Positions 15,816 through 25,237 of a DNA stretch of 64,000 nt are shown here, piece by piece; position 1 is the stretch's first letter, and each line of letters begins with the position of its first letter. The DNA comes from an uncultured Ruminococcus sp. Lineage in GTDB: Bacteria > Bacillota > Clostridia > Oscillospirales > Ruminococcaceae. The stretch is from assembly GCA_910579835.1 (NCBI GenBank), contig CAJTWQ010000001.1, positions 76,674 to 140,673 on the forward strand. The letters run 5' to 3'. Position numbers and translations under genes: made by a program. The notes beneath the pieces are model-generated. The model searched no databases. It was not told the DNA's origin and saw only the letters and a list, made by a program, of their open reading frames with translations.

Positions 15816-17132
15816 ATGGCTGCGGAAATTATTCTGCAAATAGTTTTTTTAGCGCTTTACGCCGTTTTTACTTTTGCTGAAACGGCGATCATTTCGGTCA
15901 ATGATAATAATCTCGACAAGTTGGCGGCAAGCGGAGGAAAAAAAGCCTGCCGGCTGAAAAAGCTTGTTGAAAGTCCCTCACGGTTTATGGCGTCTATTCA
16001 CGCCGCTATACTGTTCACAGGATTTCTTGGAGCAGCTTTTGCAGTTCTCAGCTTTTCGGAACCGCTGACCTCGCTCATACTTAAAACAGGACTTGATTTG
16101 CCTTTCAGGTGCGTTCTTTATGTGTCCGCTGCGGCAGTATCGGCTGTGACGCTCTATTTCACGGTGGTTATCGGAGAACTTATTCCTAAAAGACTTGTAA
16201 AGAAGAATCCGGAAAATCTTGCGCTGCGCATGAGTGGCTTTATAGCTCTTGTTTCCAGGATCTTTACGCCCTTCGTCTGTCTCAGCAGGCTTCTTTCCGG
16301 AGGTATACTGCGCCTTGCAGGAATTGATCCGGACAGCGGTGAAAATGCCGTTACCGAAGAGGAGATCCTCATGATGTCCGATGCAGGTGCGGAAAACGGA
16401 ACTATCGACGAGGACGAAAATAGGATTATTAAAAATGTTTTTGCCTTTGACGATCTTACCGCAGATCAGGTATGCACTCACAGAACGGATGTAAGCGTCC
16501 TTTGGAGCAGTGATCCTATAGAGGTCTGGGAGGAGACTATTCACCGGACACGGCACTCAGTATTTCCTGTATGCGGCGAAAATGTGGATAATATTATCGG
16601 CGTTCTTGACGCAAAGGATTACTTTCGGCTTGAAAACAAAAGTCTTGAGAATATCATGGAAAATGCCGTCCGTGAGCCTTATTTCGTTCATGAAAATATG
16701 AAAGCCGACAGGCTTTTTGAAGCGATGAAGCAGTCCGGAGCGGATCATTTTGCCGTTGTGGTCGATGAATACGGCGGCATGAGCGGCATTGTCACTATTA
16801 CTGATCTTGTAGAGGAGCTTGTGGGCGATTTTGCCGATGACGAATCTGATTTGACCACCGCCAGACTTGAAGAAACTGGAGACGGAATATGGAACGTTCC
16901 GGGAATTACTGCTCTCAGCGAGGTATGCGACGAGCTTGACACGGTTCTTCCGGCAGACAAATATGACACATTTGGCGGATATGTTATCGCCATGCTTGGG
17001 GAAATACCTGCAAACGGAACGCAGGTTTCACTTGAAGCTGACGGTCTGACTATAGATGTAATTGAGGTAAAGCATCACCGTATTGAGCTTTGCAGAGTGA
17101 AAAAGCTGACGTCAGAGCTTACGGAAGAATAA
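15816..17132 (+). CDS. CNNM/CorC (HlyC) family membrane protein, probable Mg2+ efflux-linked
   Basis: A 438-residue protein in the order DUF21/CNNM membrane domain (three or four helices, with the FAETAIISVNDNNLDKLA signature near the start), a CBS pair (about 210-330, with VVVDEYGGMSGIVTITDLVEE) and a C-terminal CorC_HlyC domain (about 350-430, with DKYDTFGGYVIAMLGEIP). Family members such as B. subtilis YhdP/MpfA act in Mg2+ efflux; the old name hemolysin is misleading. It has AACGGAGG before the ATG and a 260-base leader with a small ORF. A bidirectional terminator follows. Confidence 0.92.
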   Translation: MAAEIILQIVFLALYAVFTFAETAIISVNDNNLDKLAASGGKKACRLKKLVESPSRFMASIHAAILFTGFLGAAFAVLSFSEPLTSLILKTGLDLPFRCVLYVSAAAVSAVTLYFTVVIGELIPKRLVKKNPENLALRMSGFIALVSRIFTPFVCLSRLLSGGILRLAGIDPDSGENAVTEEEILMMSDAGAENGTIDEDENRIIKNVFAFDDLTADQVCTHRTDVSVLWSSDPIEVWEETIHRTRHSVFPVCGENVDNIIGVLDAKDYFRLENKSLENIMENAVREPYFVHENMKADRLFEAMKQSGADHFAVVVDEYGGMSGIVTITDLVEELVGDFADDESDLTTARLEETGDGIWNVPGITALSEVCDELDTVLPADKYDTFGGYVIAMLGEIPANGTQVSLEADGLTIDVIEVKHHRIELCRVKKLTSELTEE

Positions 17133-17137
17133 ATTAA

Positions 17138-17178
17138 AAAGAGCAGCTCCCGAAAAATGAGACTGCTCTTTTCTTTTT
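17138..17178. terminator. Bidirectional terminator
   Basis: AAAGAGCAG ... CTGCTCTTT with TTTCTTTTTG on the plus strand and an A/T-rich tract on the minus side. It serves the CNNM gene and the convergent Big2-like gene. Confidence 0.85.
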
Positions 17179-17193
17179 GTTTCATATTACATA

Positions 17194-17778
17194 TTAATAC
17201 ACCGACTGATCCTGTGCTGCTGTCGTTGTCGGTTCTGTTGTCGCTGTATTTGTACTGCTGTCTGCAACAGTCACCTTGATCTGAACTTCCTGAGTTTCAT
17301 CCACAGCAGACTTCAGCGTAATATAGCATGTTCCGGGAGCTACGGCAGTAATATTTCCCTGCCAGTCAACAGTTGCTATGTTCTCGTTATCTGATGACCA
17401 CTTTTCATCCGCCTCGGAAGAACCTGCCGGATATTCCTTGACCAGAGGCATCTCAGACTGTCCGACATTAAGGTATACGCTGTACCTGTCAAGCTTAAAA
17501 CCGCTTGTATTTACAGGGGCTGTCGGAGGTTCTGTGCTTGGGGGAACGGTAGTTATAGGCTGATCCAAAGGCGCCGTAGTGGCAACAGTAGTAGTCTTCG
17601 GCTTTGTATCGCTGCTTTTGCTGCTGCCCTTTGACTTGTCTTTTGAGCAGCCTTTTGCTATAAGTATAATAAAAATCAGCACCAGAAATGCTATCGCAAA
17701 AAGTGCGGCAAGTTGCCTTTTTCTTGCTGTTTCTTTTGATATTCTTTTTCTCGGCCGCTGTGAATTGTTGCTGTCCAT
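17194..17778 (-). CDS. Membrane-anchored Big2 (Ig-like) domain protein
   Basis: A 194-residue protein. A basic cytosolic tail is followed by one membrane helix (LAALFAIAFLVLIFIILIA, about 27-45), a Lys/Ser segment, a Thr/Pro linker (about 62-92), then one bacterial Ig-like domain (LDRYSVYLNVGQ ... SSDNENIATVDWQGNITAVA ... GTCYITLKS). It ends in a Thr-rich tail. Big2 domains are common in surface proteins, where they bind or space other modules. Monocistronic; role unknown. Confidence 0.85.
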   Translation of the reverse strand: MDSNNSQRPRKRISKETARKRQLAALFAIAFLVLIFIILIAKGCSKDKSKGSSKSSDTKPKTTTVATTAPLDQPITTVPPSTEPPTAPVNTSGFKLDRYSVYLNVGQSEMPLVKEYPAGSSEADEKWSSDNENIATVDWQGNITAVAPGTCYITLKSAVDETQEVQIKVTVADSSTNTATTEPTTTAAQDQSVY

Positions 17779-18177
17779 AACTTTAAATTCCTTTCAGTTA
17801 TATTTGTTCATAATTATTATATCACAAGCTTTTTAAAATGTCACGTCTTTTTGCAATGATTTTTCAAATTTCTTGCACTTTAACATATATAGAGGCAATT
17901 TTTTGTCATTTCCTACAAACTTACCGGCGGTGCGGGTCTCGGCTGCCATTTCGACCGTTGCTTCTGCTGCGCAGGGTATCCTGATCGGTTCAGGCAGCCT
18001 CATTTCATGCAAGTTTTAACACTGCATTTGTTATTTAACGGCACAGCAGCCCATGTCCGCATGTATGAGAATACAAAATGCAGATGATTTATGCAAAGGT
18101 TTTATCAAATCCTGGTTAGAACAATTTTTATCTTTAATAAATAAATGCTGTTTCTGGTAATTAAATCTCAAAAAAAG
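17779..18177. other. Intergenic region with two structured repeats
   Basis: No gene seen. After the upstream region of the minus-strand gene comes a 66-base structured repeat (17934-17999), then an inverted repeat CTGCATTTG/CAAAATGCAG at 18022-18083. The rest is A/T-rich. Confidence 0.5.
17934..17999 (+). repeat. GTCTCG-type structured repeat, copy 1
   Basis: GGGTCTCGGCTGCCATTTCG, then a short TGCTTCTGCTGCGCAG hairpin and a CCTGATCGGTTCAGG stem. About 45 bases align with 34250-34295 (GAGTCTCGACAGTCGTCTCG, TGCTTCTGCTTCGCAG), where the same unit is nested in a palindromic element. Confidence 0.55.
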
Positions 18178-18206
18178 GTGACAAATTCATTTAAATGTGA
18201 TATAAT
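18178..18206 (+). promoter_or_regulatory. Promoter of the flippase gene
   Basis: GTGACA (18178-18183), 17-base spacer ending TGTGA, TATAAT (18201-18206). Confidence 0.75.
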
Positions 18207-18232
18207 GGTAAAATAGGAGCGTGATAAACAAA

Positions 18233-19663
18233 ATGGATAAATATAAAAAGCTTGCGTTCAATACTATGATCTTTGCCATAGGAAGCTTTGGTTCAAAATT
18301 CCTTGTAATTCTTCTTACCAGGCTATATACGAATAATATTAGTCCTGCGGACAGCAGCACCAAGGAGCTTCTTGAAATTACCGCCAATTTCCTGTTGCCG
18401 ATCTTCACATTCTCAATGACCGAGGCAATAATACGCTATGGTCTGGATAACAAGTACGACAAGGGGCAGGTCTTTACCACCGCCAGTGTACTCAACAGCG
18501 CCGGTCTGCTGCTGATGTTGATTGTCTCACCGCTGCTGAAGCTTATTTCCATCCTCGATTTCATTGACGGCTACACCATACTGCTGCTGATATATGTCTG
18601 CACCTCTGCTTTCAGATCGCTGTGTTCGCAGTTTGTCCGGGCAAAGGGCATGGTTAAGCTTTTTTCTCTGGACGGAATCCTTGCTACTTTGACGCTTTTC
18701 ATTTTCAACATCATATTTATCTCCAACTTCCATTGGGGAGTCAAGGGGTTCATGCTTGCAGTAATCCTTTCCGATTTCTGCTCTGCGGTATTTCTGTTTG
18801 TTGTGGCAAGACTCCACACAAATCTGAACATCCGTTATTACAATAAAAAGCTCGCTTCCAGTATGATGCGTTTTGCTGTTCCGCTGATTCCCACAGTCGT
18901 TATGTGGGTTATTACCGGATTTTCCGACCGGCTTTTTATACGTTACATGCACAGCGACAAGGTCGCACTCGGACAGGGTGCAGCCGGAATCTACGGCTAT
19001 GCAACAAAGATTCCCAACCTTATATCAATGGTTTCCACGATCTTTTTTCAGGCATGGAATATGTCGGCAATCATGGAAAACGATTCCAAGGACAGAAGTA
19101 AGTTCTACGAAAAGGTTTACGGTGCCTACGAGGCTCTGCTTTTTATTGCCTCTGCCTGTTTGATTGCCGGAGTACACATTGTTACGCCTTTTTTTGTAAG
19201 CACTAAGAACTTCGGTGAATATGGCAGCGTCTATATTTATACGCCGGTTCTTGTCATTGCCGCGCTGTTCATGTGTCTTGATCAGTTTCTCAGCAGTATA
19301 TATACAGCTACCAAACATACAAAAAATTCTTTCTGGACAAGCTTTGCCGCTAGTATGACAAATATTGTTCTCAACTTTTTCCTCATTCCTGAATGGGGAA
19401 TCCAAGGAGCTTCAATCGCCACATTCCTTAGTTATTATCTTTGCTTTTGGGCAAGAATGATAGATGCAAGATATTACGTTCCTTTCCGCTGGAACAGTAT
19501 CAATTCGCTGTTTAATACTATCGCCCTGATCCTTATGTGCTGGATTATAATTTCAAAGCCTGCACTATATGTTCTCTGGATCCTTGCGCTGTTCGCTTTC
19601 GTTATCTGGAGTAACTATAGATCCCTCCTTGAAACCGCTAAAAAACTCCTTAACAGAAGATAA
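18233..19663 (+). CDS. Polysaccharide flippase (Wzx/MOP superfamily)
   Basis: A roughly 476-residue integral membrane protein with 12-14 predicted helices, typical of polysaccharide (lipid-linked sugar) exporters of the MOP superfamily. Early residues LAFNTMIFAIGSFGSKFLVI and LLTRLYTNNISPADSSTKEL match the usual start. I prefer ATG 18233 over GTG 18221 because AGGAG is too close to the GTG. No glycosyltransferase neighbours are present, so the cargo cannot be inferred; an isolated flippase gene may serve teichoic acid or capsule units. Confidence 0.88.
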   Translation: MDKYKKLAFNTMIFAIGSFGSKFLVILLTRLYTNNISPADSSTKELLEITANFLLPIFTFSMTEAIIRYGLDNKYDKGQVFTTASVLNSAGLLLMLIVSPLLKLISILDFIDGYTILLLIYVCTSAFRSLCSQFVRAKGMVKLFSLDGILATLTLFIFNIIFISNFHWGVKGFMLAVILSDFCSAVFLFVVARLHTNLNIRYYNKKLASSMMRFAVPLIPTVVMWVITGFSDRLFIRYMHSDKVALGQGAAGIYGYATKIPNLISMVSTIFFQAWNMSAIMENDSKDRSKFYEKVYGAYEALLFIASACLIAGVHIVTPFFVSTKNFGEYGSVYIYTPVLVIAALFMCLDQFLSSIYTATKHTKNSFWTSFAASMTNIVLNFFLIPEWGIQGASIATFLSYYLCFWARMIDARYYVPFRWNSINSLFNTIALILMCWIIISKPALYVLWILALFAFVIWSNYRSLLETAKKLLNRR

Positions 19664-19666
19664 CAA

Positions 19667-19696
19667 GAAACTCCGCCGATAAAACGGCGGAGTTTC
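19667..19696. terminator. Hairpin after the flippase gene
   Basis: GAAACTCCGCCG and CGGCGGAGTTTC form a perfect 12-base-pair stem two bases after the stop codon region. No U tract on the plus strand. Confidence 0.6.
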
Positions 19697-19770
19697 AGCT
19701 TGTGGAAAAAAACAATTTTTAATTGGACTCTCCTTAAAAAAACACTATTGAAAATATGGTTTTATCAACG

Positions 19771-19812
19771 ATCAGAGCGTATCATATAAAGTTTATATTA
19801 ATGCGCTCTGAT
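19771..19812. repeat. Short palindromic element (42 bp)
   Basis: ATCAGAGCG...CGCTCTGAT with inner TATAAA/TTTATA. The ends and the TTCACATAAA-like inner part resemble the 34150 and 42527 elements (AGAGCGTGTTCACATAAA). It lies just after the minus-strand operon end and may act as its terminator. Confidence 0.55.
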
Positions 19813-19820
19813 ATTATTCA

Positions 19821-20105
19821 TCACTTTACGGCAAGAGCCTTTTCAAGCCAGACGTTGGCAATGTCAAGAGCCTCGTAAAGACCGCATTCTTTTTCAGTAT
19901 TCTTTACAAAAGCTTTCATAGGGTCGGATGTCTCTGTAGACATCTGGATAACTCTCACCTTTGAAGCGGTTTTTATATTATCCACATCCCTGACGGCAAG
20001 AATCTGGATCCATATTACATAGGGGTCTGCCATATATCCATAGTAAAGTTCGCTGCCTTTTCTCACCAGCGGATACCCCTTATACATTAAAAATTTTTCG
20101 TTCAT
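19821..20105 (-). CDS. Small conserved-looking protein of unknown function
   Basis: About 94 residues from the ATG at 20105, which follows GGAGG by 11 bases; the longer frame begins inside the upstream gene. The protein is soluble and alpha/beta in look (KFLMYKGYPLVRKGSELYYG, then a C-terminal helix EALDIANVWLEKALA). It is the last gene of the Gld-like ABC operon, so a regulatory or assembly role is possible. I do not recognise the family. Confidence 0.7.
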   Translation of the reverse strand: MNEKFLMYKGYPLVRKGSELYYGYMADPYVIWIQILAVRDVDNIKTASKVRVIQMSTETSDPMKAFVKNTEKECGLYEALDIANVWLEKALAVK

Positions 20106-20131
20106 TATTACATTTACCTCCGTCAAAAATA

Positions 20132-21655
20132 TTATTTCCATGTTGAGAGAAATTCTTCTCCTGTTTCAAGTCTTTTTATATTTTCAATAAGATTATCAAC
20201 ATACGTTCGGCTTCCAAAAAATCTGCATTCCCCGTCCACAGTAATCAGAACGGTCAGCGGAGAATACTCGTAAAAAGCGACCTTCTGCGTTGTGTTAAGA
20301 TAACCGTCCGAATAGCTGATCTCAACAAGGGGGGGAGCTCCGGAAAGCTTTTCATTAAACGCCAAATCTTCTGCATCTGCGTCCAGAACGTATTTATAGA
20401 AAAGTCTGAAACGCTCGTAATCTATGTCATTGCCGTTAAGAGTGGCTGTAAAATCTTCAGAGCTGTTGTTTTCGCCGTTCGGGTCGATGGGAGCGAGTAT
20501 AAACTGCTTTGACTCTCCCGTGCCGAGCTTAATGGAAAGCTCGGTGAGATTCCATACAGTGCTGCCGACTATTCTGGGCGAAGCAATATCTACGGGCTTT
20601 ACCGTTGACCATACCGCCTTTTCCTCGGACAAAGTATAGATTACATTGCCGTCTTCAAACATTGCATAGCAGAATTGTCCGTCATCCTCATTTGACTGCA
20701 TTTTGCTAAACAGCAGAACGTAGTCGTTTCCGTCGTCGCATTTCATTTCTGTGCGACAGAACGGCTTGTCAAGACCGGCATTTTTCTTGTCAGTATCGGT
20801 ACAGAGGTAGGAGTAAATATCGTCGGCTGTCAGTCCGAACATTCCGTGGGTGATTTTAGAGGACTGCTCAACCGAAAGATATGCTTTTATCGGCTCGACC
20901 ATTTCGTGTGTAGCAAACGTTCCTCCCGCATTGCTGTCCGAGGTCGTTTCGTTTGATTCAAGAACTATCCTGTAATCAAGATCTTCTCTTTCCAGCGTCA
21001 GCGTTCCAACTATGGGCATTTCGTCATCCGGCGGCGATTCGAGCAGAGTTTTGTTTATAAAATCCTTAACGGACTTGCTGTAATTGGAAAAACGGCTGTT
21101 TTCAACAAGATATACAGCGCTGCTTCCCTCTACCCTGAAATATGAGGTTGCGGTATTTCCAGGGTTTTTAATTCCCACATAATATTTAACCGTTTTTCCC
21201 GATTCGAACGTCATCTCGGCAGAAATTTCCGGATCGTCAAGGCCGTATTTTGAAAAATCGTTACAGTTTTCAGCAATAATTCCGGCAGATTCAAGTCCAT
21301 TCACATTATTGACAATGGTTGCGATCATCCCTGTTTCCATATTAAGCTCTTCGCAGCCCTTGATATTGTACTTTGCTGCTGTTTCTCCCGAAGGATGCTC
21401 GGTCATAATAACATCGTATTCATCGCTGCGGTTCTTAACATGGACCTTTGCGACCGCACTCTTTTCCGTTCCATCGTCGGCAACAAGCACAACACCGCTG
21501 CCTTCCGCTGCTGTTGCTTCCTCCGATGCTGGCTGACTGCCGCTGTCGGAATTATCGTTTCCGGACTTATCCGTAAGCTTCATCGCAGCCAGACCTCCTC
21601 CAAGCACTGCAAGCACGCTGCCCAGAGCGATTATTCCTTTAACCTCTTTTTTCAT
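20132..21655 (-). CDS. DUF4340-containing membrane-anchored protein
   Basis: A 507-residue protein with one N-terminal membrane segment (GIIALGSVLAVLGGGLAA), an acidic/Ser linker and two tandem DUF4340-like outer regions (YGLDDPEISAEMTFESGKTV is typical). DUF4340 proteins are encoded next to GldG-like ABC subunits and face the outside of the membrane. Its start overlaps the stop of the GldG-like gene by four bases. Function unknown; part of the complex encoded by this operon. Confidence 0.87.
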   Translation of the reverse strand: MKKEVKGIIALGSVLAVLGGGLAAMKLTDKSGNDNSDSGSQPASEEATAAEGSGVVLVADDGTEKSAVAKVHVKNRSDEYDVIMTEHPSGETAAKYNIKGCEELNMETGMIATIVNNVNGLESAGIIAENCNDFSKYGLDDPEISAEMTFESGKTVKYYVGIKNPGNTATSYFRVEGSSAVYLVENSRFSNYSKSVKDFINKTLLESPPDDEMPIVGTLTLEREDLDYRIVLESNETTSDSNAGGTFATHEMVEPIKAYLSVEQSSKITHGMFGLTADDIYSYLCTDTDKKNAGLDKPFCRTEMKCDDGNDYVLLFSKMQSNEDDGQFCYAMFEDGNVIYTLSEEKAVWSTVKPVDIASPRIVGSTVWNLTELSIKLGTGESKQFILAPIDPNGENNSSEDFTATLNGNDIDYERFRLFYKYVLDADAEDLAFNEKLSGAPPLVEISYSDGYLNTTQKVAFYEYSPLTVLITVDGECRFFGSRTYVDNLIENIKRLETGEEFLSTWK

Positions 21656-23307
21656 CGGTTTCTTCTCCTTATGAGTACGGCAAGACCAGCCAGCGCAACG
21701 GCTGCGGAAACGGCGATTATTACGATCTTTATCACCTTTGATTCAGCGGGTGAAGGAGCAATATAATTCTGCTGAATAGATTTTTCCGGTATAACAGCCT
21801 GTACTTCTTTGTCGTTGGCGATATTCAGGATATTAACGACGGCGTTGGCGTTGTTGTAGGTTCCTGTCTGCTGGATATACTCCTTTTTGAACATATCGCT
21901 GCTGCCAAACACGATAACACGGCTTGAAAGTACGTTGTACTGGTCAACAGTATCCTGAATGCTTCTTTTAGATATAGCCGCGCCAAGCCTCTGCCCCATA
22001 GTTACATCGTTTTCAGTTCCTTCTGCTATAGAAATGGTGTAAGCCTGGGGAGACGATGCGAGAACGGGCGTGGTCTTATTCTGGTTGTTCTTGTTGAGGA
22101 GCAAAATTGATCTCGTCATAGGGGCAAGTATCGGCAGAGAATCGTTGGGAAGAGTGCCCACAGAATCCTTGTCGCCCACAAAAAGCATGATATTGCGCGG
22201 ATCGCTGCCCATATAATATGTTTCGTCCACAATTCCTCTTTTTTCTATCTCCAGACTCCAGTCGGAAAGAAATTCGTCGAGATTAGGCGAATCAATATTC
22301 GTCAGGCTGGGGATATACACAAGATTCTTGCCGTATTTTTCGTTGTTGTAGAGAAAGTCCTGAATTTTTTCTATGCTTTCGTTTGTAAGATCGTTCATCG
22401 GCATAGGAAGAACGAGCATATCGTATTTTTCGGTATCGAGACTGTCCTTTATAATATCTATGTCCGTGCATTCATAGCCGTTTTTGCTGAGAAGCTCGTC
22501 TTTTATCGAGGCTGCTTTTGCAGCGTCGTCTGTGCTGTAGATATTTTGTCCGTTAGCCGTATTAATGAAAGCGGTTTTGATAATATTTGTATCCACAACG
22601 TTCATAATATCGGATGTAAGCCTGCTTTCTCCGGCAAAAACAAGAGCGAAAGTATTGTTCTTCATCGCGGCCTCGTCAACGGCAAGCATTCCGACTATAT
22701 TATCAGCAGAAAGAACTCTTACGTTATCGCCGGAAGAGATTACTATGTTTTCCTTGGTGATCTCTCCGCCGCTGTAATTAGCCTGATATTTATTAATGGA
22801 ATCGGGGTCGACGCTGAGATCGACATATTTTACGGTAACGCTGCCCTTGCCGTCTCCCTGTCTTGAGTACATTTCGTATTTTTCAAGGATAACAGGGATC
22901 ATATCGTAAGGCACGTCAATACTTTCATTGTAATTGGTTCCGTAATACTGATTCATCATACGCAGCTGATAACTCCAGTTATTGGAATAGAGCTCTGATA
23001 AGGTATCAAAGGAACTTTTCGGCATAGTCACAAGAATATCAACATCCTTGTCCAGATTTTTGAGAACGTCTATAGTTTCACCGCTGAGGTCGTATCTTTT
23101 GTCGCCGGTCAGATCAATTTTCATTGGACGGCGCTTTTCCATTTCGCCAGCCATAATATTTATCACTGCCACGATAGCCACAACGATTATTATGGTGATA
23201 ACGGACATTGAACCGTATTTTATTTTCTTTATTCCGCCTGCCTTTTTGGCGGCGTCTTCGGCGGAATCATGCACTTTTGTTTCGTCTGTGATTTCTTTTT
23301 TCTTCAT
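21652..23307 (-). CDS. GldG-like ABC transporter auxiliary subunit
   Basis: A 551-residue protein: a charged cytosolic tail (about 1-30), a membrane helix (SVITIIIVVAIVAVINIMAG), a large outer GldG-type domain (VLKNLDKDVDILVTMPKSSF near its start, then YVDLSVDPD) and a C-terminal membrane helix near 525-545. It is related to GldG of Bacteroidetes gliding systems and to Firmicutes operons of the same layout, where the substrate is unknown. It lies 29 bases downstream of the permease and overlaps the DUF4340 gene. Confidence 0.88.
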   Translation of the reverse strand: MKKKEITDETKVHDSAEDAAKKAGGIKKIKYGSMSVITIIIVVAIVAVINIMAGEMEKRRPMKIDLTGDKRYDLSGETIDVLKNLDKDVDILVTMPKSSFDTLSELYSNNWSYQLRMMNQYYGTNYNESIDVPYDMIPVILEKYEMYSRQGDGKGSVTVKYVDLSVDPDSINKYQANYSGGEITKENIVISSGDNVRVLSADNIVGMLAVDEAAMKNNTFALVFAGESRLTSDIMNVVDTNIIKTAFINTANGQNIYSTDDAAKAASIKDELLSKNGYECTDIDIIKDSLDTEKYDMLVLPMPMNDLTNESIEKIQDFLYNNEKYGKNLVYIPSLTNIDSPNLDEFLSDWSLEIEKRGIVDETYYMGSDPRNIMLFVGDKDSVGTLPNDSLPILAPMTRSILLLNKNNQNKTTPVLASSPQAYTISIAEGTENDVTMGQRLGAAISKRSIQDTVDQYNVLSSRVIVFGSSDMFKKEYIQQTGTYNNANAVVNILNIANDKEVQAVIPEKSIQQNYIAPSPAESKVIKIVIIAVSAAVALAGLAVLIRRRNR

Positions 23308-23336
23308 GATATATCATACCTTCCTTTCATTTGTTA

Positions 23337-24044
23337 TCAGCTCCAGCGTCTCTTCTCCATAACTCTTACGGTAAAGAAATTAAAGAGAAACGCCGTGCTC
23401 AGGAAGAAAAGAATACTTGACATACTGAAAACGCCTTTGGTAAATTCAAAATATCTTGTACGGAAAGACAGAGCCGTCAGAAAATCATGGATCTTATTGT
23501 TAGATACCCTGATAAGCAGCGTTTCGTCAAAGAAGTAGAATATCAGCATTACCACAAAGCTTACAACAGCGGCAGCCATTTGATTTTCGGTAAGAGAGGA
23601 TACGAAAACGCCTATTGCAATAAACGCGGCTCCCAGAAAAAGCATAGCGGTAAAGTTGCCGATAAGCGACGCCCATACAACGCTGCCAAGATATTTTAGT
23701 ATAAGAGCGTAGACGAAAATAATGCATTCTGCGATCACAAAGAGAGTGAATGCAGCCAGATATTTTCCCAGAACAATTTCCCACAGGTTTATAGGAGCCG
23801 TAAGCAGCCCCTGATCCGTCCTGTTTTTCTTTTCCTCGCTCAGCAGTCTCATGGTGAGAACGGGGATAAGGAAAATGAACATAATGAACATACTTGCAAA
23901 CATCGGAGAAGTGTCCGATATTCCCGACTCAATTACATCGGTATAGAAGTAATATCCGGAAAAGGCGTAGAATACGGTAAGAAAAACATATCCAAGACCG
24001 GATGTAAAAAACGAACTCATTTCACGTCTGTATATAGCACCCAT
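23337..24044 (-). CDS. ABC-2 type permease (GldF-like)
   Basis: A 235-residue six-helix permease. It starts MGAIYRREMSSFFTSGLGYV, typical of ABC-2 permeases of the GldF/NosY type, with the conserved RLLSEEKKNRTDQGLLTAPI loop. It pairs with the ATPase whose stop codon overlaps its start. The transported molecule is unknown. Confidence 0.9.
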   Translation of the reverse strand: MGAIYRREMSSFFTSGLGYVFLTVFYAFSGYYFYTDVIESGISDTSPMFASMFIMFIFLIPVLTMRLLSEEKKNRTDQGLLTAPINLWEIVLGKYLAAFTLFVIAECIIFVYALILKYLGSVVWASLIGNFTAMLFLGAAFIAIGVFVSSLTENQMAAAVVSFVVMLIFYFFDETLLIRVSNNKIHDFLTALSFRTRYFEFTKGVFSMSSILFFLSTAFLFNFFTVRVMEKRRWS

Positions 24045-25144
24045 TATTTTTCACCTCCTGCCGATTCCGCTTCGTCCGGTTTTGATTCTTCGGACTTTTT
24101 CTCATCGGAAGCGTCGTCTTCGCTGCTGTTATTAGTTACAAGATTTATTCTGGGACGCGGCTTCTTTTCCTTTTTTTCATTGTTCAGATCAATATGCTCG
24201 CCCATTGTTATTTTAAGGAAGATGTCCTCAAGGGTCAGGTCGGACAACTGAAGCATCATGATATTCCAGTCATTTTCCCGGCATACTTTATTTATCTCAC
24301 GGCGAACGTCGGTCTTGCCGTCTGTTTCAATATCGTAATCATAAATTCCTTTTTCACGCTCCATATCGGCACGAACGTATTTTACGCCGTTTATACTGCG
24401 CAGAACGGATGTGATCTTCTCTTTATCCGCAGAAGTATGCGTTTCACCCTCGATGCGGAGCGTCATCTTGTGCTCGTTGGTGATATTTTTTGCAATTTCA
24501 TCGGCTGTGCCGTCAGCGGCCACTGTTCCTTTATTGATAATGATTATCCTGTCGCATACAGCCTGAATTTCAGGCAGTATATGGGATGAAAGGATAACCG
24601 TATGCTTCTTGCCCAGCTTTTTTATCAGCGATCTTATCTCAATTATCTGATTGGGGTCAAGACCTACGGTAGGCTCGTCAAGAATAAGCACCGGCGGATT
24701 ATTTATAAGCGCCTGCGCCAGACCTACTCTCTGCTTGTAGCCCTTTGAAAGATTTCTGATAACCCGTTTCCGAACGTCCGTTATCTTGCATAGACCGCAT
24801 ACATCTTCAAGATGCGCTCTTCTCGGAAGTTTGCACTTTTTCAGGTCAAACATAAAATTGAGATATGCGTCAACTGTCATATCAAAATAAAGAGGCGGTA
24901 TCTCCGGCAGATAGCCGATATTTGCTTTTGCCTCCTTAGGCTGTTCAAGAATATCCTTTCCGTTTATAAGGATATGTCCAGACGTTGACGAAATATATCC
25001 CGTAAGCATATTCATAGTCGTAGATTTTCCGGCTCCGTTGGGGCCGAGGAATCCCAGAATCTCTCCCTTTTCGACCGTAAAGCTTATATCGTTTACAGCA
25101 AGCTTGTCACCGTATCTTTTCGTAAGGTTTTTAACCTCTATCAT
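24044..25144 (-). CDS. ABC transporter ATPase (GldA-like) with charged C-terminal tail
   Basis: A 366-residue ATPase: Walker A GPNGAGKSTT (about 35-44), signature LSKGYKQRVGLAQAL, Walker B VLILDEPTVGLDP, then an accessory domain typical of the GldA/NatA group. The last 45 residues are highly charged (KKEKKPRPR, then Glu/Asp/Lys/Ser-rich), longer than usual for the group. First gene of the operon with AGGAGG before the ATG. It energises the permease/GldG/DUF4340 complex. Confidence 0.92.
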   Translation of the reverse strand: MIEVKNLTKRYGDKLAVNDISFTVEKGEILGFLGPNGAGKSTTMNMLTGYISSTSGHILINGKDILEQPKEAKANIGYLPEIPPLYFDMTVDAYLNFMFDLKKCKLPRRAHLEDVCGLCKITDVRKRVIRNLSKGYKQRVGLAQALINNPPVLILDEPTVGLDPNQIIEIRSLIKKLGKKHTVILSSHILPEIQAVCDRIIIINKGTVAADGTADEIAKNITNEHKMTLRIEGETHTSADKEKITSVLRSINGVKYVRADMEREKGIYDYDIETDGKTDVRREINKVCRENDWNIMMLQLSDLTLEDIFLKITMGEHIDLNNEKKEKKPRPRINLVTNNSSEDDASDEKKSEESKPDEAESAGGEK

Positions 25145-25237
25145 TAGGTTTCCTCCTTAATTTTTCTTATGATATATATTAATAGTATCTCCACATTGTG
25201 AAAACACAGTGAAAATACTCTGAATTTTTCTGAATAT

